Positions 25,319 to 35,125 of a stretch of 64,000 nt of DNA are shown here, one piece after another. The stretch's first letter is position 1, and each line of letters opens with the position of its first letter. The DNA is from Saccharopolyspora sp. SCSIO 74807 (GTDB lineage Bacteria; Actinomycetota; Actinomycetes; Mycobacteriales; Pseudonocardiaceae), in assembly GCF_037023755.1 (NCBI RefSeq), contig NZ_CP146100.1:3044001-3108000 (forward strand). Direction: 5' to 3'. The notes beneath the pieces are model-generated. The model saw only the letters and a program-made list of their open reading frames with translations. It did not search any database and was not told where the DNA came from. The translations under genes and the position numbers were made by a program.

Positions 25319-27439
25319 TCAGGCCGTGGTGGCCAGGGTGAACGGCAGCACCGCCGGAGCGCCCGCGAGCCGCAGGGTGCGCGCCACGATCGTGATCGTC
25401 CAGCCCGTGTCGGCGTAGTCGTCCACCAGCAGCACCGGCCCGTCGAGCCCGGCCAGCTTCGCCGAGACGTCCTCCGGAACCTTGAACTGCCCCCGCAGCG
25501 CCGCGACCCGCTGCGCGCTGTTGGTGCCGTGCACCGGCGTCGTCTCCGGGTTCGTGGCTACCTCGCCGAGCAGCGGCAACCGCCCCACGGTGGAGAGCCG
25601 CTCGGCCAGGCTGCGCACCAGTCGCGGCCGGGTCCGCGAGCCCAGCGCGAGCACCCCCGCCGGTCGCCGCTCCCACTCCCAGGCGGCCAGCACCTGCACG
25701 CACGCCTGGAACAGGTCGTCCGGCAAGTCCTGGTCCGGGCTGTTCGCGCCGAGCAGCTCGCGGAGCCGGTTGCCCCAGCCGATGTCGGTCAGCCGCCCCA
25801 CCGCGCGGCCCTGCTCGGCGCGTTCACCAGCCGGGAACCTGCCGGAGACGGGGATGCCGAGCACGTCCATCCCGGTCGGCCACATCTTGCGCGGGTTCAG
25901 CTCCACGCCCGGCCGGTTCAGGCGTTCCTGCGCGCGCTGCACCGACCACTCGTCGACCTCGGCGGAACGGCCCGACCCGGTGCAGTTGTCGCAGCGCCCG
26001 CACGGTTCGGCGTGCGGGTCGTCGAGCTGCTTGCGCAGGAACTCCATCCGGCAGCCGGTCGTGTCCAGATAATCCAGCATCGCCTGCTGCTCCGTGGCGC
26101 GTTCCGCGGCGATGCGCTCGTAGCGTTCCGCGTCGTAGTCCCACGGCTCGCCGGTGGCTTCCCAGCCGCTCTTCACCCGGCGCACCGCGCCGTCCACGTC
26201 CAGGACCTTGAGCACCATTTCCAGCCGCGAGCGGCCGAGCTCCACGCGCGGCTCCAGCGCGGCAGTGGACAAGGTGCCCGCTTCCGAGAGCGCGTCGAGG
26301 ATCCTGCGCACCGTCGACTCCGGCGGGAAGGCCAGCGAAGCGAAGTACTTCCAGATGTCCCGGTCTTCCGGGCCGGGCAGCAGCAGCGCCTCGGCCCGCC
26401 GCACGCCGCGACCGGCGCGGCCGATCTGCTGGTAGTAGGCGATCGGCGAGGACGGTGCCCCCATGTGCACGACGAACCCGAGATCGGGCTTGTCGAAGCC
26501 CATGCCCAGCGCGGACGTCGCCACCAGCGCCTTGACCCGGTTCGCCAGCAGATCGTCCTCGGCGCGTTGCCGCTCCTCCGGATCGGTGCGCCCGGAATAG
26601 GACGCCACCTCGAAGCCCTGGTCGCGCAGGAACGCCGACACCTCGTCGGTCGCGGCGACGGTGAGCGTGTAGATGATCCCGGACCCCGGCAGCTCACCGA
26701 GGTTGCCCGCCAGCCAGCCCAGCCGCGCCTGCGCGGTCGGCAACCGGGCCACGCCCAGCCGCAGGCTTTCCCGGTCGAGCGTGCCGCGCAGCACCAGCGT
26801 CTGCTGCGGGTCGCTGAATTCGCCGCCCACGCCGAGCTGGTCGGCGACGTCCTGCACGACGCGGTCGTTGGCGGTGGCCGTGGTCGCCAGCACCGGGACG
26901 CCTTCGGGCAGTTCGCGCAACAGCGTGCGCAGCCTGCGGTAGTCCGGGCGGAAGTCGTGGCCCCAGTCGGAGATGCAGTGCGCTTCGTCCACCACCAGCA
27001 GGCCCGCGCTGTGGGTTAGTTCGGGCAGCACGTTGTCCCGGAAGTCCGGGTTGTTCAACCGCTCCGGGCTCACCAGCAGCACGTCGACGTCGCCCACGGC
27101 GACCTGCTCCTCGATGTCGGCCCACTGCTGCTGATTCGCGGAGTTGATCGAGGCCGCGCGGACTCCGGCGGCTTCGGCGGCTTCCACCTGGTTGCGCATC
27201 AGCGCCAGCAGCGGCGAGACGATCACGGTCGGACCTTCGCCGAGCTCCCGCAGCAGCGCGGTCGCCAGGAAGTAGACCGCCGACTTGCCCCAGCCGGTGC
27301 GCTGCACGACGAGCGCGCGGCGCCGTTCCAGCACCAGCGCGTGGATCGCGTGCCATTGGTCGTCGCGCAGTTCGGCGTCCGGACCGGCCAGTGCGCGCAG
27401 CCGCTCGTCGGCGAGTTCCCGCAGGGCGTGTTCGTCCAC
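25319..27439 (-). CDS. recQ: RecQ-family DNA helicase with C-terminal PRTase-like domain
   Basis: 706-residue superfamily-2 helicase. It has a Walker A variant QRTGWGKSAVYFL, the DEAH box in VVDEAHCISDWGHDFRPDYRR, helicase motif VI QQIGRAGRG and a RecQ zinc cluster around CRMEFLR and CGRCDNC. The last 60 residues contain VLLVDDYADTGWT, a phosphoribosyltransferase PRPP-loop motif, with no HRDC domain visible. GTG 27439 has AGGA 8 nt upstream; an earlier in-frame start at 27469 lacks support. The gene is inverted between proB and proA. Its role is probably DNA repair or recombination; the tail's role is unknown. Confidence 0.9.
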   Translation of the reverse strand: MDEHALRELADERLRALAGPDAELRDDQWHAIHALVLERRRALVVQRTGWGKSAVYFLATALLRELGEGPTVIVSPLLALMRNQVEAAEAAGVRAASINSANQQQWADIEEQVAVGDVDVLLVSPERLNNPDFRDNVLPELTHSAGLLVVDEAHCISDWGHDFRPDYRRLRTLLRELPEGVPVLATTATANDRVVQDVADQLGVGGEFSDPQQTLVLRGTLDRESLRLGVARLPTAQARLGWLAGNLGELPGSGIIYTLTVAATDEVSAFLRDQGFEVASYSGRTDPEERQRAEDDLLANRVKALVATSALGMGFDKPDLGFVVHMGAPSSPIAYYQQIGRAGRGVRRAEALLLPGPEDRDIWKYFASLAFPPESTVRRILDALSEAGTLSTAALEPRVELGRSRLEMVLKVLDVDGAVRRVKSGWEATGEPWDYDAERYERIAAERATEQQAMLDYLDTTGCRMEFLRKQLDDPHAEPCGRCDNCTGSGRSAEVDEWSVQRAQERLNRPGVELNPRKMWPTGMDVLGIPVSGRFPAGERAEQGRAVGRLTDIGWGNRLRELLGANSPDQDLPDDLFQACVQVLAAWEWERRPAGVLALGSRTRPRLVRSLAERLSTVGRLPLLGEVATNPETTPVHGTNSAQRVAALRGQFKVPEDVSAKLAGLDGPVLLVDDYADTGWTITIVARTLRLAGAPAVLPFTLATTA

Positions 27440-27521
27440 GACCCGATTCCTACCGGATCGCCAGGACACGGCGTCGCCGCACCCCGCAAACCCGGTTGCA
27501 GGAGCCGATTAGGCTGGTGTC

Positions 27522-28829
27522 GTGACGACGAGCATCGAACCTTCCCATTCCGCGGAAACCGGCGAGGACCTGCGCGAACAGGTGCGCGCGGCGGCGCGGC
27601 GGGCGCAGGCCGCGGCGGGCGAGCTGGCGCTGGCCTCGCGGGCGGTCAAGGACGAACTCCTGCACGCGATGGCCGCGGCGCTGGTCGAACGCGCGCCGGA
27701 GGTGCTGGAGGCCAACCTGCGAGACGTCGCTCGCGCGCGGGAGAACGGCACCCCCGACGGACTGGTCGACCGGCTGAAGCTGAGCCGGGAGCGCATCGAC
27801 GGCATCGCCGACGGGCTGCGCACCGTGGCCGGTCTGCCGGACCCGGTCGGTGAGGTGGTGCGCGGCAACGTGCTGCCGAACGGCTTGCAGCTGCAGCAGG
27901 TCCGGGTTCCGCTCGGCGTGGTCGGCATCGTCTACGAGGGCAGGCCCAACGTCACCGTCGATGCCGCCGGGCTCACCTTGAAGTCGGGCAACGCGGTGCT
28001 GCTGCGCGGCTCGTCGTCGGCCGCCGAATCCAACGCCGCGCTCGTCGCGATCCTGTCCGAGGTGCTGGTCAAGCACGATCTTCCTGCCGCGGCGGTGCAG
28101 CTGCTGCCCAGCAGCGACCGTGCTTCGGTGCAGCACTTGATCACCGCACGCGGGCTGGTCGACATCGTCATCCCCCGCGGTGGCGCGGGCCTGATCTCCG
28201 CGGTCGTCGAGAACGCCACCGTGCCCACCATCGAAACCGGTGTCGGCAACTGCCACGTCTACGTCGACGAGCACGCCGACGCCGACACCGCGCTGCGCAT
28301 CCTGCTGAACTCCAAGGCCCGCCGCCCGAGCGTGTGCAACGCGGCGGAAACCCTGCTGGTCCACCAGGACATCGCCGAGGACTTCGTGCCGCGCGCGGTC
28401 GCCGAACTGCGCGCGGGCGGGATCGCCGTGCACGGCGACGAACAGGTCGTGCGGCTCGGCGGGACCGGCGTGCTGGAAGCCACCGAGCAGGACTGGGACA
28501 CCGAGTACGGCTCGCTGGACATCGCAGCGGCCGTCGTCGAGTCGCTGCCCGCGGCCGTCGAGCACATCCGCGAGCACGGCTCCGGGCACACCGAGGCGAT
28601 CGTGACCGACAACGTCCGGTCCGCCCGCCAGTTCACCGCCCGGGTGGACGCTGCGGCCGTGATGGTCAACGCTTCGACCGCGTTCACCGACGGCGGCGAA
28701 TTCGGCATGGGTGCCGAAATCGGCATCTCCACCCAGAAGCTGCACGCCCGCGGCCCGATGGCACTGCCCGAGCTGACCTCGACGAAGTGGCTCGTGTTCG
28801 GCGACGGGCAGGTCCGCCCGGCGAACTGA
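27522..28829 (+). CDS. proA: gamma-glutamyl phosphate reductase
   Basis: Second proline-pathway enzyme: NADPH reduction of glutamyl-5-phosphate. It has 435 residues of the aldehyde-dehydrogenase fold. [17 protein letters not shown] and [12 protein letters not shown] are family signatures, and the catalytic cysteine is C272 in [12 protein letters not shown]. It is divergent from recQ with an 82-bp gap and separated from proB by that gene. A strong hairpin follows. Confidence 0.97.
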   Translation: MTTSIEPSHSAETGEDLREQVRAAARRAQAAAGELALASRAVKDELLHAMAAALVERAPEVLEANLRDVARARENGTPDGLVDRLKLSRERIDGIADGLRTVAGLPDPVGEVVRGNVLPNGLQLQQVRVPLGVVGIVYEGRPNVTVDAAGLTLKSGNAVLLRGSSSAAESNAALVAILSEVLVKHDLPAAAVQLLPSSDRASVQHLITARGLVDIVIPRGGAGLISAVVENATVPTIETGVGNCHVYVDEHADADTALRILLNSKARRPSVCNAAETLLVHQDIAEDFVPRAVAELRAGGIAVHGDEQVVRLGGTGVLEATEQDWDTEYGSLDIAAAVVESLPAAVEHIREHGSGHTEAIVTDNVRSARQFTARVDAAAVMVNASTAFTDGGEFGMGAEIGISTQKLHARGPMALPELTSTKWLVFGDGQVRPAN

Positions 28830-28859
28830 TCGCGGCCGCACCGTGTGATCGCTCACCAC

Positions 28860-28885
28860 GCGGGCGCGGGCGGAACCGCGCCCGC
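28860..28885 (+). terminator. 10-bp GC hairpin between proA and nadD
   Basis: GCGGGCGCGG (28860-28869), loop GCGGAA, CCGCGCCCGC (28876-28885), a perfect stem 30 nt after the proA stop. There is no T run. Confidence 0.6.
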
Positions 28886-28910
28886 GGGTACTCGTTTAGG
28901 CTCTGCATTC

Positions 28911-29531
28911 ATGTCTCGTCGGCGCATCGGGGTCATGGGGGGCACCTTCGACCCCATCCACCACGGCCACCTCGTCGCGGCCAGTGAGGTCCAGGCCCAG
29001 TTCGGTCTGGAGCAGGTGATCTTCGTGCCGACCGGCCAGCCGTGGCAGAAGGGCCACGAGGTGGTCAGCCCGGCCGAAGACCGCTACCTGATGACGGTGG
29101 TCGCCACCGCGTCCAACCCGCGGTTCCTGGTCAGCCGGGTGGACGTGGACCGCAGCGGCCCGACCTACACCGCCGACACGCTCAACGACCTGCGCGCCCA
29201 CTACCCGGACGCGGAGCTGTACTTCATCACCGGCGCGGACGCGCTGGAGCAGATCCTTTCCTGGCACCGGGTCAACGAGCTGTTCGACCTCGCGCACTTC
29301 ATCGGCGTCACGCGCCCCGGCTATTCGCTCAACGGCGCGCACCTGCCGAAGGGATCGGTCTCGCTGGTGGAGATCCCGGCGATGGCGATCTCCTCGACCG
29401 GTTGCCGGGAACGCGTCCGCGCCGGGTTGCCCGTCTGGTACCTGGTCCCGGACGGCATCGTGCAGTACATCACCAAACGCGGGCTGTACCGGTCGGACGG
29501 CGTCTCACCTGCACCGGAGTGGGGTCCATGA
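28911..29531 (+). CDS. nadD: nicotinate-nucleotide adenylyltransferase
   Basis: Adenylates nicotinate mononucleotide in NAD synthesis; 206 residues. The nucleotidyltransferase signature [12 protein letters not shown] is at 10-21, and the second motif is [13 protein letters not shown] near 165. ATG 28911 gives the usual short N-terminus before the first strand (RRRIGVMGG). In-frame sequence upstream to 28845 covers the hairpin and is unlikely to be coding. The order nadD-rsfS-gpgP is conserved with mycobacteria. Confidence 0.96.
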   Translation: MSRRRIGVMGGTFDPIHHGHLVAASEVQAQFGLEQVIFVPTGQPWQKGHEVVSPAEDRYLMTVVATASNPRFLVSRVDVDRSGPTYTADTLNDLRAHYPDAELYFITGADALEQILSWHRVNELFDLAHFIGVTRPGYSLNGAHLPKGSVSLVEIPAMAISSTGCRERVRAGLPVWYLVPDGIVQYITKRGLYRSDGVSPAPEWGP

Positions 29532-29584
29532 GCATCCGGTACGAACTCGGCAGTTGATCGCGGGCCGGCCATTGGTTCGGCTCG

Positions 29585-29601
29585 GCGCCCGGACCGGGCG
29601 C
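29585..29601 (+). terminator. small hairpin between nadD and rsfS
   Basis: GCGCCCG, loop GAC, CGGGCGC. It sits 54 nt after nadD in a 175-bp gap that otherwise shows only the rsfS ribosome-binding site. It may attenuate or terminate. Confidence 0.35.
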
Positions 29602-29706
29602 GGACTACCGGTGCCGAATCGGGCAACCCGGCGTTCTCGCCGGTGCAACCGGCCTGGCTATCCTTGTGCGGGGTGGGCGGCACCGTGCCCGCCCGGGAGG
29701 AGTGAC

Positions 29707-30099
29707 GTGGCAGCCACCGAGGAGGCCCGCAAGCTGGCGCTGGTCGCGGCGCAGGCAGCGGCGGACAAGAAGGCGAACGACCTCGTGCTGCTCGACGTCT
29801 CCGAGCAGCTCGTGATCACCGACTGCTTCGTGATCGCCTCCGCGCCGAACGAGCGGCAGGTCGAAGCGATCGTGGAAGCCGTCGAAGAGAAGATGCGCAA
29901 GATCGGCACGAAACCGGTGCGGCGCGAAGGCACCCGCGAAGGCCGCTGGGTCCTGCTGGACTACGTCGACGTCGTGGTGCACGTGCAGCACACCGAGGAG
30001 CGTGCGGTCTACGAGCTCGAGCGGCTGTGGAAGGACTGCCCGCGGATCGAGTTCGAGGACCGCGCGGTTCCCGCCGAGCAGCAGGGCGGCGCCGAGTGA
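29707..30099 (+). CDS. rsfS: ribosomal silencing factor RsfS
   Basis: 130-residue protein that binds L14 and blocks subunit joining in starvation. Family motifs are ITDCFVIASAPNERQVEAI and EGRWVLLDYVDVVVHV, ending with RLW.DCPRI. GTG 29707 is preceded by GGGAGGAG with about 5-nt spacing. It overlaps the phosphatase gene by GTGA (30096-30099), so expression is coupled. Confidence 0.96.
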   Translation: MAATEEARKLALVAAQAAADKKANDLVLLDVSEQLVITDCFVIASAPNERQVEAIVEAVEEKMRKIGTKPVRREGTREGRWVLLDYVDVVVHVQHTEERAVYELERLWKDCPRIEFEDRAVPAEQQGGAE

Positions 30100-30707
30100 C
30101 ACTCGATCGCCTGGTGCTGTGGCGGCACGGTGATACCGACTTCAACGCCGCGGGCCGCATCCAGGGACATCTCGACACCGCGCTCACCGAAACCGGTCGC
30201 GAACAGGCGGAGCGTGCCGCACCGGTGATCGCTTCGTTCGAGCCGCAGGTAGCGGTCGGATCGGATCTGCGCCGGGCCGCTGCGACCGCAATGGCGTTCA
30301 CCGAGCTGTCCGGCATGGCCGTGCCGCAGGACAAGCGCTTGCGCGAGACGCATCTCGGCGAGTGGCAGGGCCTCAGCGGCGCCGAGGTGGAGCACGGCTG
30401 GCCGGGTGCGATGGGTACGTGGCGAGCGGATCCGACGTGGGCTCCGCCGGGTGGCGAGTCGCGCGTCGAGGTCGCCGAGCGCGGGTTCGAGGTCGTGTCC
30501 GAACTCGACGCCACTTACTCGGCCACCGCGTTGGTGTGCGCGCACGGCGGCCTGATCACCGGGCTGACCGCGCGGCTGCTGGGGTGGCCGCACGAGCTCT
30601 GGCCCGGTCTCGGCGGTGTCGCCAACTGCCACTGGGTGGTGCTGAGCCGCCGCGGCGGTTCCCGGCAGTGGCGTTTGATCACCTACAACGGCGGAGTTCC
30701 GGGCTGA
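30096..30707 (+). CDS. gpgP: histidine phosphatase, probable glucosyl-3-phosphoglycerate phosphatase
   Basis: 203-residue histidine-phosphatase-superfamily enzyme. The phospho-His motif is RHGDTD (R10, H11, G12) and the distal catalytic His is in CAHGG. The glutamate-containing loop is RETHLGEWQGL. The M. tuberculosis gene in this position after rsfS (Rv2419c) is GpgP, which dephosphorylates glucosyl-3-phosphoglycerate for methylglucose lipopolysaccharide synthesis. I transfer that name from synteny and length, so the exact substrate is inferred. It starts within the rsfS stop. Confidence 0.82.
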   Translation: MTLDRLVLWRHGDTDFNAAGRIQGHLDTALTETGREQAERAAPVIASFEPQVAVGSDLRRAAATAMAFTELSGMAVPQDKRLRETHLGEWQGLSGAEVEHGWPGAMGTWRADPTWAPPGGESRVEVAERGFEVVSELDATYSATALVCAHGGLITGLTARLLGWPHELWPGLGGVANCHWVVLSRRGGSRQWRLITYNGGVPG

Positions 30708-30750
30708 TCGGCCGTCCGCGGCGCCCGGCGGTGGTTTTGGGGTTTCTCGC

Positions 30751-31605
30751 GTGTCCGTAGCCGTCGTCACCGATTCCACCGCGTACCTGCCGGACGGATT
30801 CGCGGATCGATTCTCGGTGCGCGTGGTGCCGCTGCACGTCAGCGTGCAAGGGGGGACGCCCGTACCGGAGTTCGAGTTCGGCTCGGATCGATTGGTCTCC
30901 GCGTTCGAGCACAAGCAGCGGGTGACGACGTCGGGCGCGACCGCGGCGGAACTCGCACGGGTGTACCGGGACGCCCTGGCGGACGGGGCCGACGGCGTCG
31001 TCTCGGTGCATTTGTCCCGGCGCTTGTCGGCGACTTGGGACGCCGCCCGGCTGGCCGCGCAAGAAGTGGGCCCGGAGCTGGTGCGGGTGGTCGATTCCCG
31101 TTCGGCCGCGATGGGCTTGGGATTCGCCGCATTAGGCGCCGCGGACCTGGCCTGCGCCGGGGCGGGACTGTCCGCTGTGGAGAGCCGTGCTGCGCTGATC
31201 GCGCAGCGGACCACGACCTTGTTCTCGGTGCAGACGTTGGAGCATCTGCGCCGGGGCGGCCGGATCGGAACCGCTGCCGCGGTGCTCGGTACCGCGCTGG
31301 CGATCAAGCCGTTGCTGCATGTCCACGAGGGACGCGTCGAAGCGTTGGAGAAGGTGCGCACGACCGCCCGCGCCCACACCAGGTTGCTGGAGATCGTGGG
31401 GCGCGCGGTGGCCTCGGAGCCGGCGGCGGTGGCGATCCACCACCTCGCCGCTCCCGAATGGGCGGATCGGCTCGCGCAGCGGCTGGAGGAGATGACTTCC
31501 GGGCAGATCGAGTGCTTGGTCGCTGAGGTCGGGCCGGTGGTGGGTGCGCATATAGGCCCCGGAGCTCTCGGTGCGGTCATGTTGCCCGGGGGTTGGCGGA
31601 GATGA
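30751..31605 (+). CDS. DegV-family fatty-acid-binding protein
   Basis: 284-residue DegV protein. VAVVTDSTAYLPDG at the start and TTSGATAAELARVYRDAL are characteristic of the fatty-acid-binding fold, and HLSRRLSATWDAA is the usual mid-protein motif. FakB members present fatty acids to a FakA kinase in Gram-positives. No kinase is seen here, so the partner is unknown. A GTG start is used. The position after gpgP matches mycobacterial gene order (Rv2417c). Confidence 0.92.
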   Translation: MSVAVVTDSTAYLPDGFADRFSVRVVPLHVSVQGGTPVPEFEFGSDRLVSAFEHKQRVTTSGATAAELARVYRDALADGADGVVSVHLSRRLSATWDAARLAAQEVGPELVRVVDSRSAAMGLGFAALGAADLACAGAGLSAVESRAALIAQRTTTLFSVQTLEHLRRGGRIGTAAAVLGTALAIKPLLHVHEGRVEALEKVRTTARAHTRLLEIVGRAVASEPAAVAIHHLAAPEWADRLAQRLEEMTSGQIECLVAEVGPVVGAHIGPGALGAVMLPGGWRR

Positions 31606-31707
31606 TCTGCGCTCCCTGCGGCGGCGAACCTCGGTGAGCCGGAGCGGGTGCTCAGCGCCCGAATACATCTGCTTTCGAGTGAATTCCTACGGATTGTTCG
31701 TGCTGGT

Positions 31708-31735
31708 TCATCCACAGCCCGACAAGTTGTCCACA
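31708..31735 (+). promoter_or_regulatory. pair of DnaA-box-like 9-mers upstream of comEA
   Basis: TCATCCACA (31708-31716) and TTGTCCACA (31727-31735), start-to-start spacing 19 nt. Both fit (T/C)(T/C)(G/A/C)TCCACA. They lie in the 183-bp gap between degV and comEA, about 54 bp before the comEA ATG, where they could overlap a promoter. DnaA binding is inferred. Confidence 0.5.
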
Positions 31736-31788
31736 GATTGCAGAATTGAGTCTGGGCGGCGGTTCGCGGATTCCTTAACGTCGATGGC

Positions 31789-32691
31789 ATGGCTGCTGTA
31801 ACCCGATTCCACGGTTCGCTCGACGATTCTCCGGACACCGCGTCGAGTCCGCGTACCCGCCTGCGCGCACTGATGCGCCAGGCCGAGCGCGAGCGCACGC
31901 AGCAGGAACGCGAGGACGGGCCGACGCCGACCGGCCGGGATCCCGGAACGGAAGAATTGCCACCGGAACCCGAGGGTGGGCCCCGCGCCGGTCCCTCGAA
32001 TGCGGACCCGCCCACGACGTCGACGCCAGTGCGGCGAGCTGTGCGCAGATGGCTGCCCGAATCGTGGTCGCGTGCCCGGGTCGATCCTGGCAGGTACGGG
32101 CGGCTCGGGATCGCGCTCGCCGCGGTCGTCGCGCTGGCCGTGGTCGGAGTCGTCACGTGGCTGGACCGGCCGGTTCCCGAACCGGCGCCGGCCGCTCCCG
32201 TGCCGGAACAGGTCGCCGCACCACCGGTCCAGCAGGCCGCCGCGCCGCCGCCCGCGGACTTGGTGGTGAGCGTGGTCGGTGAGGTCTCGCGCCCCGGCCT
32301 GGTCACGCTGCGCCCCGGCGAGCGGGTAGCCGACGCGCTCGATGCGGCGGGCGGCGCGTTGCCCGGAACCGACATCACCACGTTGAACCTGGCCCGCAGG
32401 CTCGTCGACGGGGAACAGCTCTACGTCGCAGTGCCGGTACCTCCCGGCGCCCAACCGGGAGGCCGGCAGGCCTCGACGCCCGAGCCAGGCGGAGCGGGCA
32501 GCAAAGTCGATCTCAACACCGCCACGGAGGAACAGCTCGATGCGCTACCAGGAATCGGTCAAGTCACGGCCGAACGGATCGTGCAATGGCGGGAGCAGCA
32601 CGGTCGGTTCGGCTCGGTCGACCAGCTCGGAGACGTCGAAGGGATCGGGGACACCCGGATGGAGCGGCTGCGGGAGCTGGTCCGGGCGTGA
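31789..32691 (+). CDS. comEA: ComEA family helix-hairpin-helix DNA-binding protein
   Basis: 300 residues. A long cytoplasmic charged N-terminus is followed by a single transmembrane helix (about 105-125), a Pro/Ala linker, an SLBB domain (about 158-215, VVSVVGEVSRPGLVTL) and a C-terminal helix-hairpin-helix pair (SKVDLNTATEEQLDALPGIG onward). ComEA binds incoming DNA outside the membrane for uptake. The cytoplasmic extension is longer than in Bacillus but common in actinobacteria. It overlaps comEC by GTGA. Whether the organism is naturally competent is unknown. Confidence 0.93.
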   Translation: MAAVTRFHGSLDDSPDTASSPRTRLRALMRQAERERTQQEREDGPTPTGRDPGTEELPPEPEGGPRAGPSNADPPTTSTPVRRAVRRWLPESWSRARVDPGRYGRLGIALAAVVALAVVGVVTWLDRPVPEPAPAAPVPEQVAAPPVQQAAAPPPADLVVSVVGEVSRPGLVTLRPGERVADALDAAGGALPGTDITTLNLARRLVDGEQLYVAVPVPPGAQPGGRQASTPEPGGAGSKVDLNTATEEQLDALPGIGQVTAERIVQWREQHGRFGSVDQLGDVEGIGDTRMERLRELVRA

Positions 32692-35057
32692 GGGCCAAGT
32701 CCTTCGCGCTAGGGTCCACATTGGACTTGCGGTTGCTGCCCGCTGCGCTGGTCACGTGGTCGATCACCTTGGCCGGTTTGCACGGCGGGTGGCCGACCGC
32801 GGCGGTGCTCTCGTGCGCGACGCTGCTCCTGCTGCCGATGGCTTGGAGGTTCGGGCGCGGACGCGCTTGGCGCAACGGCGTGCTGGCCGTGCTGATCATC
32901 TCCAGCGCCGCGGCCACCGGGATCGCCGTTCGGACCCACGCGGTGGCCGCGCATCCGTTGCGCTCGGCCGCACGGCAGGCCGAGCAGGCGGAGCTGCGTG
33001 GCACATTGGTGGAATCGCCGCGGCCGTTGCAGGGTGCCTCCTACGGTGCTCGCCGGGCGCAGGATCGCTCGGTGGCCAGGCTGCGATTGGACTCCGTCGA
33101 GGTCGACGACCGCCGGACGCTGGTGGGCGGGCAAGTTCTGCTGCTGGCCCCTACCGAGCAGTGGGGCGCGCTGACGGCCGGCCAGCAGGTCACCGTGCAC
33201 GGCAAGGTCCTGCCGCCGCGGAATGGGGAATTGCTCGTCGCGGCCGTTGCGACCTACGAAGCGCCCGAAGGCGTATCGCCCGCGCCGAGCTGGCAGCGTG
33301 CAGCGGAGGATCTGCGCGAGGGACTGCGCGAGACTTCACGCACGATGCTCGGCCCAGCCGCAGCCGGACTGCTGCCGGGCCTCGTGGTCGGGGACACCGG
33401 CAAGCTCCCGCCGGAAGTCGTCGAGCAGTTCAACACGGCCGGACTCACCCACCTAACCGCGGTTTCCGGCTCGAACCTCGCGATCGTCTGCGGGGCGGTG
33501 TTGCTCGTGCTGCGCCTGATCGGCGCAGGCCCTGCCGTGTCGGCCGTGGGGGCGGCGTTGGCGATGATCGGCTTCGTGGTGCTCGCTGGACCGGAACCGA
33601 GCGTGCTCCGGGCAGCGGTGATGGGCTCGATCGGGCTGCTCGCCCTCGTCCTCGGCCGCGAACGGTCGGCGCTGCCGATCCTCTCGGCGAGCGTCGTCGG
33701 CCTGTTGCTGCTGGCGCCGGGCCTGGCCACGGCCGCGGGGTTCGCGCTATCGGTGGCCGCGACGGCCGGGCTGATCGTGCTCGCGCCGGTGTGGGCGGAC
33801 GCGCTGCACTCACGTGGGTTGCCGGTGGGTGTCGCCGAGGCCCTGGCGATTCCGGCGGCGGCGCATCTGCTCACGGCGCCACTGGTGGCAGCCGTTTCCG
33901 GCGAGGTCAGCGTGGTCGCAGTGCTGGCGAACCTGCTGGCCGGTCCGGTGGTGGGGCCGGCCACCGTGCTGGGAGTGTGCGCGACGCTGCTCGCGCCCGT
34001 TTCCGGAACGCTGGCGAGCGCTCTGGTGTGGCTGGCGGGGCCGGAGCTGGAGTGGGTGCTGGCCGTCGCCCGCCATTCGGCCGCGGTTCCGGGCGCGTCG
34101 TTCGACTGGCCTTCCGGCGCTGGAGGCGGCCTGCTGCTGGCCGTGCTGGCGTTGATGTTGCTGGTGGTTCTGCGCGGCCGGATTTCGCGGATGGTGCTCG
34201 CAGCCGTGGTCCTGCTGTTCGTCGTCGTGGTGATCCCGGTACGGCATCGGGTCGCTCCGTGGCCGGTTCCCGGCTGGACCGTGGTCGCCTGCGATGTCGG
34301 GCAAGGCGACGGCCTGGTGCTGGCCACCGGGCGTCCGCACGAGGCCGTGGTGATCGACACCGGGCCGGACCCCGTGCTGATGAGCGATTGCCTGCAACGC
34401 CTGGAGATCCGCCGCATACCACTGTTGTTGCTGACGCATCTGCACGCGGACCACGTCAGCGGAGCGCCCGCGGTGCTGTCCGGCCGAGCGGTCGGCGCAC
34501 TCGCCGTCGGATCGCTGCGAGAACCCGCTTGGGCTTTCCGGGAGGTGACCGCGGCGGCCCGCGCCAACCGCGTACCGGTGATGCGGCTGAGCGCCGGTCA
34601 ACGAGTGCGGTGGCCGGGCCTGGTGCTCGACGTGCTCGGACCTCGCGGCGAGCTGGCGCGAACCCGCTCGAGCGAGGACGCCAACGACGCTTCGCTCGTG
34701 GTCAAGGCGACCACGCCGCACGGGCGGATCCTGCTCACCGGCGACGTGGAACTACCCGGCCAGGGGGAACTGCTGGATTCGAGGGCGAACCTGCGTGCCG
34801 AAGTGCTCAAGGTCCCGCACCACGGCTCGCGCTACACCACGCCTCGTTTCCTCGCGGCCGTAAGACCGCGGCTGGCTGTGGTCAGCGTCGGCGCGGGCAA
34901 CAGCTACGGACATCCGAGCCCGCTGGTGCTCGGCGAACTGACCCGAATGGGCACCCGAGTGTTGCGCACCGACCAGTCCGGCGACGTCGCGATCGTGCAG
35001 GACGAGCAGGGCAGGCGAGCGGTCGAGCGCGGCGATCCGGTCCGCCCGGAGAACTGA
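32688..35057 (+). CDS. comEC: ComEC/Rec2 DNA internalisation protein
   Basis: 789-residue membrane protein. The N-terminal helices and DUF4131 region are followed by the Competence domain (GLVVGDTGKLPPEVVEQF, LTHLTAVSGSNLAI). The C-terminal metallo-beta-lactamase-like domain has LTHLHADHVSG near residue 583 and VPHHGSRY. It forms the channel for single-stranded DNA and may degrade the other strand. The GTG start lies in the comEA stop. It is followed by the convergent thrC. Confidence 0.95.
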   Translation: MRAKSFALGSTLDLRLLPAALVTWSITLAGLHGGWPTAAVLSCATLLLLPMAWRFGRGRAWRNGVLAVLIISSAAATGIAVRTHAVAAHPLRSAARQAEQAELRGTLVESPRPLQGASYGARRAQDRSVARLRLDSVEVDDRRTLVGGQVLLLAPTEQWGALTAGQQVTVHGKVLPPRNGELLVAAVATYEAPEGVSPAPSWQRAAEDLREGLRETSRTMLGPAAAGLLPGLVVGDTGKLPPEVVEQFNTAGLTHLTAVSGSNLAIVCGAVLLVLRLIGAGPAVSAVGAALAMIGFVVLAGPEPSVLRAAVMGSIGLLALVLGRERSALPILSASVVGLLLLAPGLATAAGFALSVAATAGLIVLAPVWADALHSRGLPVGVAEALAIPAAAHLLTAPLVAAVSGEVSVVAVLANLLAGPVVGPATVLGVCATLLAPVSGTLASALVWLAGPELEWVLAVARHSAAVPGASFDWPSGAGGGLLLAVLALMLLVVLRGRISRMVLAAVVLLFVVVVIPVRHRVAPWPVPGWTVVACDVGQGDGLVLATGRPHEAVVIDTGPDPVLMSDCLQRLEIRRIPLLLLTHLHADHVSGAPAVLSGRAVGALAVGSLREPAWAFREVTAAARANRVPVMRLSAGQRVRWPGLVLDVLGPRGELARTRSSEDANDASLVVKATTPHGRILLTGDVELPGQGELLDSRANLRAEVLKVPHHGSRYTTPRFLAAVRPRLAVVSVGAGNSYGHPSPLVLGELTRMGTRVLRTDQSGDVAIVQDEQGRRAVERGDPVRPEN

Positions 35058-35125
35058 GCCGAGCATCTGGACCACCGCGGCTTGCGCTCCGCGAGCCGCG
35101 CACGCGCGCGGCCCGCGGCGGACGG

